Below are positions 1-5,593 of a DNA stretch of 9,340 nucleotides, one piece after another; within the stretch, counting starts at the first letter, position 1, and the number at the start of each line of letters is the position of its first letter. Origin of the DNA: Clostridia bacterium (lineage in GTDB: Bacteria; Bacillota; Clostridia; Christensenellales; Borkfalkiaceae). The notes beneath the pieces were generated by a model. The model saw only the letters and a program-made list of their open reading frames with translations. It was not told the origin of the DNA and searched no databases. The stretch lies in assembly GCA_017457345.1 (NCBI GenBank), contig JAFTHR010000174.1, positions 1 to 9,340 on the forward strand, given 5' to 3'. The position numbers and the translations under genes are program-made.

Positions 1-749
1 TAATAAAAACTCGTCCCTGCCACCGTCGTTGTATAGTTCACAAGGGCGTTTGCCGTGCGTTTTTTAAGAGTTGCCACCACGCCGTCGCATACCATATTCA
101 CACGTTCGCCGCCTTTTATAGCGGTAAACGGCGGGTTTTCGATAGGGAAAAACGCCGTCACGTGTAATATCCCTTTTTCTGCGTAGATAGCGGGGAAGTT
201 CGCATCTGGCGTAAAGCCTTCTTCCGGCATATGCGCCACCTTTTTATAATGGTCGATACATGCCCAACCGCTTTCTTCGTTGCAACCTAAAATAAACTTG
301 ATTTTGCGTTTGGGGATAAACCCGCTTTGCTTTAACGCGTAAAGCGCGTACAGGCAGCAAACGGCAGGACCTTTATCGTCCATTGCGCCGCGCCCCCATA
401 TCTTTTCTCCGCTAACGCCGCCGGAAGAAAGATCGTCGTTAATCACTCCGCTAAAGGGTGGATATTTCCAACCGCTGCCTGCGGGAACAACGTCTAAATG
501 TGCAAGGATGGCAAATTCTTCGCCGCTACCGAAAATTACTTCGCCTGCATAGCCGCCGTAGTTATGCGTTTCAAAACCCATTTCTTCGGCGAGTCCTAAA
601 AAGGCGTTTAAACAGTCAGCCGTGCCTTTCCCAAAGGGTGCGTTTTCTTCGGCTGGACCAAGAGTAGATTCGTAGCGGATGAACTTGGAAACGGCGTTTA
701 CCGTATCGTTAAAAAAAAGATCCATAGGGTGGGTTGTAGGGTGAGCCAT
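1..749 (-). CDS. M20 family dipeptidase (Sapep/PepV-like), C-terminal part outside window
   Basis: This is a metal-dependent cytoplasmic peptidase that should cleave dipeptides or short peptides. The first 249 residues are visible and the reading frame is open to the window edge; the family is usually about 450-470 residues, so roughly half is present. The M20 metal-site motifs are intact and in order: HLDVVPAG at 84-91 (H84 metal ligand, D86), GRGAMDDKGP at 119-128 (D124 the bridging Asp) and CNEESGW at 156-162 (E158 general base, E159 metal ligand). D182 in TPDANFP is the likely further ligand, and the last His ligand lies beyond the edge. The start at 749 follows AAGGACGG at good spacing; a second ATG eight codons in (725) is possible but less well placed. 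The gene is divergent from radC. The Sapep/PepV assignment rests on motif spacing and the AEKG segment (190-193); the exact substrate is inferred. Confidence 0.9.
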   Translation of the reverse strand, partial: MAHPTTHPMDLFFNDTVNAVSKFIRYESTLGPAEENAPFGKGTADCLNAFLGLAEEMGFETHNYGGYAGEVIFGSGEEFAILAHLDVVPAGSGWKYPPFSGVINDDLSSGGVSGEKIWGRGAMDDKGPAVCCLYALYALKQSGFIPKRKIKFILGCNEESGWACIDHYKKVAHMPEEGFTPDANFPAIYAEKGILHVTAFFPIENPPFTAIKGGERVNMVCDGVVATLKKRTANALVNYTTTVAGTSFY

Positions 750-782
750 AGTGTACCGTCCTTTTTTTTTGTCGTTTATTAT

Positions 783-811
783 ATTATACACGCAAAAAGT
801 TTTTCCGTAAA
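783..811 (-). promoter_or_regulatory. Sigma-A-type promoter of the M20 dipeptidase gene
   Basis: On the minus strand a perfect TATAAT (788-783) lies 17 bases downstream of TTTACG (811-806), which matches the -35 consensus at four of six positions. The expected start point is near 776, giving a leader of about 27 bases with a purine-rich ribosome binding site before the ATG at 749. GCGTG directly precedes the -10. Confidence 0.65.
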
Positions 812-863
812 CTGAATTGCAAGCAAAGTTCCAAAATAATTTGTGGGGATTTTCTTCCGTTTC

Positions 864-892
864 TTGACATTCACGCGCGCGTGTGCTACAAT
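864..892 (+). promoter_or_regulatory. Strong sigma-A promoter of the radC operon
   Basis: TTGACA (864-869) and TACAAT (887-892) are separated by exactly 17 bases, and TG one base upstream of the -10 makes it an extended -10 as well. Transcription should start near 899, leaving a leader of about 17 bases that carries AGGAG (904-908) before the radC ATG. The spacer contains a 12-bp perfect palindrome (872-883), which could be an operator. Confidence 0.85.
872..883. repeat. 12-bp perfect palindrome CACGCGCGCGTG in the promoter spacer
   Basis: The sequence equals its own reverse complement and sits between the -35 and -10 boxes of the radC operon promoter. A dimeric repressor bound here would block RNA polymerase. 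It is also an alternating purine-pyrimidine GC tract, so composition alone could explain it. No second copy was noticed in the window. Confidence 0.5.
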
Positions 893-915
893 AGTAGAAA
901 ATTAGGAGTGAGTTT

Positions 916-1632
916 ATGGCGGGACACGAAGGACACAGACAGCGTATTATTAAGAAGTTGGATTCGGGCGCTTTAGAAGAACACGAACTTTTAGAAATCT
1001 TGCTTTTTAACGCCGTGCCGAGAAGGAACACGAACGATTTAGCGCATAGGCTTCTTGCGGCGTTTGGATCGATCAAAGGGGTGTTTTCGGCTTCGATTGA
1101 GCAATTGTCCGCCGTGAATGGGATAGGTAGCGGCATTGCGGCATATTTGGTGTGTATCGGCAAGTTCTACGAGTATTACCGTGAACTCCCGAAAGCGGAA
1201 TATCCCGAGCATTTTGAACTAGAAACGTTTATTCAATTCGTGAAAGGCGCGTATAAAAATCTTAAACAAGAAGTGCTAGACGTGTACTTACTAGACGAGA
1301 GTTCAAGCGTTTTATTGCGCCGCCGTTTTACTTTAAATCAAAAAGGATTTGTGGAAGTTTCGCCCGACGATTTTTCGAAATTGATGATAGAGTATTCCCC
1401 TTCTGGAATCGTGGTCGTGCACAATCATTTATACGGGACGAGTACGCCGTCCGTTGCCGACGATCGTACAACGAAGCAAGTGCAAGTGGCTTGCAGTTTC
1501 CACAACGTTTTGTTTTGCGATCATCTTATTTATTCGCCGTTTGGCGTTTACAGTTATTATAAAGACGGAAAGATGCAAAAAATTTCGCAAGAGTGCTCGA
1601 TTGCATCTATATTAGATAGTATATCTATCTAA
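916..1632 (+). CDS. radC: RadC family JAB/MPN+ domain protein
   Basis: The protein has the two-part RadC layout at about the usual length (238 residues). The N-terminal part (1-85) is helical, with the EEHELLEILL segment and a helix-hairpin-helix-like SAVNGIGSG (65-73). The C-terminal JAB/MPN+ metalloprotease-like domain (about 100-220) carries the full zinc motif: H169-N-H171, seven residues, S179, two residues, D182, with E120 a candidate catalytic Glu. Most RadC proteins read HNHPSG here; this one reads HNHLYG, with the ligands kept. The cellular role of the family is unsettled; the old DNA-repair assignment is not well supported. It starts at an ATG behind AGGAG and is the first gene of the operon. 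Its stop codon overlaps the ribosome binding site of the kinase, which suggests translational coupling. Confidence 0.93.
   Translation: MAGHEGHRQRIIKKLDSGALEEHELLEILLFNAVPRRNTNDLAHRLLAAFGSIKGVFSASIEQLSAVNGIGSGIAAYLVCIGKFYEYYRELPKAEYPEHFELETFIQFVKGAYKNLKQEVLDVYLLDESSSVLLRRRFTLNQKGFVEVSPDDFSKLMIEYSPSGIVVVHNHLYGTSTPSVADDRTTKQVQVACSFHNVLFCDHLIYSPFGVYSYYKDGKMQKISQECSIASILDSISI
1612..1632 (+). repeat. Inverted repeat at the radC stop, next to the kinase ribosome binding site
   Basis: TTAGATAG and CTATCTAA form a perfect 8-bp stem around a five-base loop (TATAT). The repeat ends on the radC stop codon, one base before GGAGG of the next gene. The stem is A/T-rich and so weak. It has no T-tract, so it is not a terminator; it might modestly affect kinase translation. 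Confidence 0.35.
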
Positions 1633-1646
1633 AGGAGGGAAAATCG

Positions 1647-2969
1647 GTGGAAGACAAGAACTCTTTAAACGAGTTGTTTTTCTTTGATGAAGGTGCGAAA
1701 AACGGCAAGATTCGTTCTTTATTCGGCCGTTTTTTTAGCCGGTTAGATTTTGGTAGCGAGGAGCGTTTCTTTTCCTTTTTACGCAGTTTAACGTTCATAT
1801 TGCTCGTGTTTATTGAAATCCTTATTTTAATGCAGGTGGCAGGGGAATTGATTGCAAGCCGAAATTACGGGGGATTGTTCGCCGTGTTTTGTTTGGAACT
1901 CGTACTCACCGTCACGGAAGGGATAAAGATTTTTGTATTCAACGAGTTTAACCATAAAATCGCACTTTATATCATAGACTTTTTGGCGGCGTTTTTACTT
2001 ATCGTCACCACCCTTAGCACCTATCTTTGCGTGCTTTATATTTTGCTTTTAACGGAGTTTTACATTTCTTCGCGAAAACTTGTTCCTTCGTGGATTGTAT
2101 TCGTTGTTTCCGTGCCCGTTTATATTTTTGCTTACGGTTGGGTTTTGGTGCTGCAAACGAAAGAAGAGTTAGGCGTGCTTCAACTCATCACGCAATCTAT
2201 GAGTGCGTTGATTGCGCTCACCCTGCATTTTTTGTTCTTGATTATCGTGTTCGGGGTATACTATCAACACATTCGTTTAACAAAGGCAAAACAGGAACTT
2301 GAAAAACGGAACGCCGCGCTGAAAAAGGCGTATGAAGAACTTGCCGTGTTGGCCGCGCTGGAAGAACGCCAACGTATCGCAAAGGATATACACGATACGG
2401 CGGGCCACGCGGTTACGACCGTTATTATGCAAACGGAAGCCGCAAAGTTGATTATCGATTCCGACGTAATCGAAGCAAAAAAGAAAATTGTTGCGGCGAA
2501 TTTACAAGCAAAACACGCGTTAGAAGAACTCCGCGATAGCGTTCATATTCTTTCGGGTAGCGCGAATAGAGAAACGCTAAAGAGTGCGATTATTCGCATT
2601 TTGAACGAATCTTCAAACGGCACGGGTATTGTTATCCGTTCAGACGTAGACGAAGTGGTAGACGTAGACGAAAAAATTTATCGCTTCGTTTGCAACAGTT
2701 TAAAAGAAGGCATTTCAAACGGGATGCGTCACGGGCAGGCAACTGCTTTTTGGTTTGAGTTAAAAGAGAGAGAAGGCGTTTTAACGTTCTTGCTTTCGGA
2801 TAACGGCGCGGGTGCGAACGTGGCGGAACTCCAAAACGGGTTGGGGCTTTCCGGACTCTATCAAAACGCCGAAAAATTAGGCGGAACGGTGGAACTTTCT
2901 TCGGAACTTGGAGAAGGGTTTGAAATTCGTATTACTTTGCCTTGCAAAGAAAAGGGGGGTAAGGATTAA
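1647..2969 (+). CDS. Membrane sensor histidine kinase (HisKA_3 / DesK-NarX class)
   Basis: This is the sensor of a two-component system: it autophosphorylates on His and passes the phosphate to the regulator encoded next. After about 45 cytosolic residues come five or six hydrophobic segments (about 46-68, 75-97, 105-139, 148-169 and 185-206) with very short loops, so there is no external sensing domain. A short coiled coil (about 210-238) leads to the HisKA_3 dimerisation motif with H249 in AKDIHDTAGH. The ATPase domain has the N-box (KEGISNGMRHG, N358), the G1 box DNGAG (D385) and a G2-like NGLGLSGL (397-404). The start is GTG at 1647, seven bases after AAAGGAGGG. The layout resembles DesK- and LiaS-type kinases that respond to membrane state; the actual signal is unknown. 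Confidence 0.93.
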   Translation: MEDKNSLNELFFFDEGAKNGKIRSLFGRFFSRLDFGSEERFFSFLRSLTFILLVFIEILILMQVAGELIASRNYGGLFAVFCLELVLTVTEGIKIFVFNEFNHKIALYIIDFLAAFLLIVTTLSTYLCVLYILLLTEFYISSRKLVPSWIVFVVSVPVYIFAYGWVLVLQTKEELGVLQLITQSMSALIALTLHFLFLIIVFGVYYQHIRLTKAKQELEKRNAALKKAYEELAVLAALEERQRIAKDIHDTAGHAVTTVIMQTEAAKLIIDSDVIEAKKKIVAANLQAKHALEELRDSVHILSGSANRETLKSAIIRILNESSNGTGIVIRSDVDEVVDVDEKIYRFVCNSLKEGISNGMRHGQATAFWFELKEREGVLTFLLSDNGAGANVAELQNGLGLSGLYQNAEKLGGTVELSSELGEGFEIRITLPCKEKGGKD

Positions 2970-2971
2970 TC

Positions 2972-3628
2972 ATGGAAGAACAATTCAAACGAATAAAGAT
3001 AATGCTTGTAGACGATCAACGTGCGCTGGCAGAAGAGATTAAAAGCGTGCTTGAAACCGATCCGCAACTCACCGTGGTGCATATCGCGGGTGACGGCGCG
3101 GCGGCGGTTTCTATGATTCGTATGCATCAACCAGACGTGGTATTGATGGACGTGCGTATGCCCACGATGGACGGTGTAATTGCCACGCAACGGATAAAAA
3201 CGGAAAATCCTGAGGTGCAGGTATTGATTTTAACCACGTTCGACGATAGCGATTATATTTTGAACGCCATCAACTACGGCGCGAGTGGGTATCTGCTCAA
3301 AGATACGAGTGCCGCCGCACTTATCGACGCGGTAAAGAACGCATACGAGGGCGATACCGTTTTGCCTGCAAAAATTGCGCGAAAGATAACGGATGCAGCG
3401 AAGAACGTTGCGGTGAATAAAGAGTATAAATTAAAAAAGGCGTTTTCCTTTTCGGAGAGAGAAGTGGAAATTGCCATGATGATGTACGAAGGGTTTACGA
3501 ATCGGCAAATTTCTTCGGCGCTTAAAATTTCCGAAGGGACAACGCGGAATTATATTTCCACCATCTACATCAAAACGAATAGCGAAAATCGCGCCGGGGC
3601 AATCTCCGCGATTAAGGAGGTTTTGTAA
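2972..3628 (+). CDS. NarL/LuxR-family response regulator
   Basis: This is the cytoplasmic DNA-binding partner of the kinase, whose stop lies two bases upstream. The receiver domain (about 7-122) has the acidic pair D14/D15, phospho-acceptor D60 in LMDVRMP, switch T88 and K110. The C-terminal LuxR-type helix-turn-helix (about 158-215) begins FSEREVEIA and has the recognition segment ISEGTTRNYIS, where TTRNYIS replaces the commoner TVKxHxx. Length (218 residues) is normal. The start ATG is preceded by AAGGA at six bases, which lies within the end of the kinase gene, so the two are probably translated together at fixed ratio. Target genes cannot be read from the sequence; autoregulation of this operon is a reasonable guess only. 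Confidence 0.94.
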   Translation: MEEQFKRIKIMLVDDQRALAEEIKSVLETDPQLTVVHIAGDGAAAVSMIRMHQPDVVLMDVRMPTMDGVIATQRIKTENPEVQVLILTTFDDSDYILNAINYGASGYLLKDTSAAALIDAVKNAYEGDTVLPAKIARKITDAAKNVAVNKEYKLKKAFSFSEREVEIAMMMYEGFTNRQISSALKISEGTTRNYISTIYIKTNSENRAGAISAIKEVL

Positions 3629-4276
3629 ATGTATCAAACTTACGTGTTTGATTTAGACGGTACGTTGTTAAACACGTTAAATGATTTGGCAGATGCCGTA
3701 AACGCTTCCTTAGCGCAGTTTGCGTTGCCGCTCGTATCGGTGGAACAAGTGCGTTCGTTTGTTGGGAACGGGCTTGTAAAGCTTATTGAACGCTCGATAG
3801 GGAGCGAAGAGAAAAACGATTTGTTTTACGGCGTTTTTAACTATTTTAAAGGCTACTATAAAGAGCATAACAGGGATAAAACCGCGCCGTATGCGGGCAT
3901 AATAGAAGTGCTGGAAGAACTCAATAAAAAAGGAAAGACTTGCGCCGTTGTTTCCAACAAGGTAAACGACGCGGTACAGCAACTCATCCCCTATTATTTT
4001 CAAGGGCTAATAGCCGTTTCGGTTGGTGAAAACGAGGCGGCGGGCGTGCGGAGAAAACCGCATCCGGATTCGCTCAATAAGGTGCTTAAAGACCTTGGCG
4101 CAGATAAAAAAACCGCCGTGTATATCGGCGATTCGGAAGTGGATATTGAAACGGCGGCAAACGCTGGCGTGGATTGCATTTCCGTGGCTTGGGGGTTTAA
4201 GGACGAAAACTTTTTAAAGGAACACGGCGCAAAAAAAATTATTAAGATGCCGCAAGAACTTTTGGCGGTGGAGTAA
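3629..4276 (+). CDS. HAD-superfamily phosphatase, phosphoglycolate phosphatase type
   Basis: This is a small cytoplasmic phosphatase with all four HAD motifs: FDLDGTL (D8 nucleophile, D10 acid/base), VVSNK (S109), K143 in RRKPHP, and YIGDSEVD (D168, D172). The helical cap between motifs I and II (about 15-85) is of the Gph/PGP kind, with the VGNGL signature at 45-49. Length (215 residues) fits Gph-like enzymes. Phosphoglycolate is the likely name by similarity, but HAD family members with this cap also act on pyrophosphate and sugar phosphates, so the substrate is uncertain. The ATG directly abuts the regulator's stop codon, and AAGGAGG (3614-3620) lies within the end of that gene, so translation is probably coupled. 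Confidence 0.88.
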   Translation: MYQTYVFDLDGTLLNTLNDLADAVNASLAQFALPLVSVEQVRSFVGNGLVKLIERSIGSEEKNDLFYGVFNYFKGYYKEHNRDKTAPYAGIIEVLEELNKKGKTCAVVSNKVNDAVQQLIPYYFQGLIAVSVGENEAAGVRRKPHPDSLNKVLKDLGADKKTAVYIGDSEVDIETAANAGVDCISVAWGFKDENFLKEHGAKKIIKMPQELLAVE

Positions 4277-4287
4277 GGAGAAAAAGT

Positions 4288-4938
4288 ATGGTTATAGATG
4301 GTAAAGTTTGTCTCTTTTTAGGGGATAGTATTACCGAAGGCGTTGGGGCAAGTAGCGTGGAAAAATGTTTCGTTTCGCTTATTCAACATAGGAACATGGA
4401 AGCAAGCGTTTATAATTTCGGTGTGGGCGGTACGCGTATTGCGCCCCAACACGAAGTGTTGGCGTTGGGCGGGGAACGCAACGATTTTAACTACCGTGCA
4501 CAGTTTATGCCGGAAGGGGCAGACCTTGTTTGCGTGTTCGGTGGTACGAACGACTACTGGCACGGAGACGCTCCGTTTGGGAAATTTGGGGATAGAACGA
4601 GCGAAACCTTTTGCGGTTCGTTATACACCCTTTCGGAATATCTTATTAACCGTTATCCTAATGCGAGAATCGTGTTTTTTACGCCGTTGCATAGAAACGA
4701 CGAGTTTACCCTTGTTCCAAAAGCAGACGGCGAGTTTACGTTGCGCGACTATGTGAATGCGATAAAACAAAACGCCGAGTATTTCTCTTTCCCCGTGCTG
4801 GATTTATGGCAAGTATCCGGGATTCAACCTTGTGTGGAAATTATGCAAAAGGAATATATGCCAGATGGGTTGCATCCAAACGATAAAGGCTACGAACGCC
4901 TTGCTTCGTTGGTGCAAAAGTTTATTGAGAATTTATAA
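4288..4938 (+). CDS. SGNH/GDSL-family hydrolase
   Basis: This is an esterase or lipase-type hydrolase of the SGNH fold. The four blocks are present: GDSITEG with nucleophile S14, the oxyanion Gly in FGVGGTR (about G48), GGTND with N88, and DGLHPND with D193 and H196. No signal peptide is seen, so it should act in the cytoplasm. Length (216 residues) is typical. It starts at ATG 4288, seven bases after AAGGAG (4275-4280), which overlaps the phosphatase stop codon. It is the last gene of the operon and is followed by a terminator. Natural substrates of such enzymes are acyl or acetyl esters (lysophospholipids, acyl thioesters, acetylated sugars), and nothing here decides between them. Confidence 0.9.
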   Translation: MVIDGKVCLFLGDSITEGVGASSVEKCFVSLIQHRNMEASVYNFGVGGTRIAPQHEVLALGGERNDFNYRAQFMPEGADLVCVFGGTNDYWHGDAPFGKFGDRTSETFCGSLYTLSEYLINRYPNARIVFFTPLHRNDEFTLVPKADGEFTLRDYVNAIKQNAEYFSFPVLDLWQVSGIQPCVEIMQKEYMPDGLHPNDKGYERLASLVQKFIENL

Positions 4939-4948
4939 TTGTAAAGAT

Positions 4949-4981
4949 AAAAAAATCGGCTACCGAGTAGCCGATTTTTTT
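4949..4981. terminator. Bidirectional intrinsic terminator between convergent genes
   Basis: A nine-base-pair stem (ATCGGCTAC / GTAGCCGAT, 4955-4963 with 4967-4975) closes a three-base loop, extended by A7 on the left and T7 on the right. It therefore has a U-tract when transcribed in either direction. It ends the radC-SGNH operon on the plus strand and the PH-like membrane protein gene on the minus strand, whose stop codon lies at its edge. Confidence 0.92.
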
Positions 4982-5450
4982 ATTCGTCTTTTTTAGAAGG
5001 AGTTTCTTTTAAAGCGTATTCGATTTGCGGGTTTGCGGCGCGGAGCGCTTCAATAAACGCATCCGTCCATTCAGGGTAAAGGGTGATCACGGCAAAGGCT
5101 TCGCCGTTATAAATCCATAATTTTTTACTCTCTTTATCGTATTCGATTTTCGTGAGTTCTTTCACGGGGTATTTGGTTTTGATAAAGCCGAACCGCGTGA
5201 TGAAATCGGAAGATGTCACTTCGTACGTGGAACGGATTAAAAGGGCGATCACGATTATAATACAAAACAAGCAAACCAAAATTAAAAAGGGGTACTTGAT
5301 CACGTCGTTTAAGCCGTGGATGCCGTAGCGCACCATACGCACGATAGAAACGGCGATACCTGCCGAACAAAGTGCAAAAATTAGGGAGCATAAAAGAATT
5401 ATTTTCGCGCCGTATTTAATTTTAAAAATTTTCGTTTCGTTTTGTTCCAT
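4980..5450 (-). CDS. Small membrane protein with PH-like domain
   Basis: The protein has 156 residues, with two transmembrane helices (about 16-38 and 53-72) and then a soluble domain (about 75-142) with the pattern of a bacterial pleckstrin-homology-like fold: a run of short strands (TYEVTSSDFITRFGFIKT, then a KIEYDKESKKLWIY segment) and a closing helix (EWTDAFIEALRAAN). The C-terminus is charged. This layout is common among uncharacterised Bacillota membrane proteins, and no function is known. The ATG at 5450 has no ribosome binding site; a perfect extended -10 ends six bases before it, so the mRNA is probably leaderless. The next in-frame ATG is about 39 codons in, past the first helix, so this start is favoured. 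Its stop coincides with the bidirectional terminator. Confidence 0.82.
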   Translation of the reverse strand: MEQNETKIFKIKYGAKIILLCSLIFALCSAGIAVSIVRMVRYGIHGLNDVIKYPFLILVCLFCIIIVIALLIRSTYEVTSSDFITRFGFIKTKYPVKELTKIEYDKESKKLWIYNGEAFAVITLYPEWTDAFIEALRAANPQIEYALKETPSKKDE

Positions 5451-5456
5451 ACGTTT

Positions 5457-5485
5457 ATTATAACACGCGCCCGCGAAAAATGCAA
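5457..5485 (-). promoter_or_regulatory. Promoter placing the start point on the ATG (leaderless)
   Basis: On the minus strand an extended -10 (TGT then TATAAT, hexamer 5462-5457) lies 17 bases downstream of TTGCAT (5485-5480). Six bases separate the -10 from the ATG at 5450, so transcription should begin at or within a base of the start codon. The -35 sits in GTTGCATTTTT, the same 11-mer used by the divergent MATE promoter. Confidence 0.65.
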
Positions 5486-5567
5486 CGTTTTTTCTTTGTT
5501 TGATGTTTTCCTAATGTGAAAAAATAATTTTTTTTGTCGTTTTTCCCTTTTTGAAAGTTGCATTTTT
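5476..5567. repeat. 11-bp inverted repeat GTTGCATTTTT shared by the two divergent promoters
   Basis: The arm at 5557-5567 reads GTTGCATTTTT on the plus strand, and the arm at 5476-5486 reads the same on the minus strand. Each contains the -35 hexamer TTGCAT of its own gene, 17 bases before a TATAAT. The 70 bases between the arms are A/T-rich tracts. A common regulator or a local duplication and inversion could explain this; chance is possible because half the arm is a T-run. Confidence 0.55.
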
Positions 5568-5586
5568 TTCTTGTAAGGTTTATAAT
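5558..5586 (+). promoter_or_regulatory. Promoter of the MATE gene (leaderless)
   Basis: TTGCAT (5558-5563) and a perfect TATAAT (5581-5586) are 17 bases apart. The expected start point is near 5594, which is the ATG of the MATE gene. No ribosome binding site precedes that ATG; the only purine run, GGGG, is one base away. Confidence 0.65.
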
Positions 5587-5593
5587 ATGGGGT

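Noticed and set aside
458..667. Short plus-strand reading frame opposite the M20 peptidase
   Set aside because: It lies wholly antisense to a well-supported gene, has no family-like features, and has no ribosome binding site of note.
2643..2670. Repeated GTAGACG giving DVDE twice in the kinase
   Set aside because: It is a short in-frame duplication in a linker region and needs no special explanation.
2966..4003. Several minus-strand frames of 67-97 codons opposite the regulator and HAD genes
   Set aside because: Each is the shadow of a clearly motif-bearing plus-strand gene; the predicted proteins are basic and of low plausibility.
4343..4756. 137-codon frame inside the SGNH hydrolase gene
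   Set aside because: It overlaps the correct frame with all four SGNH blocks; its sequence shows no domain pattern.
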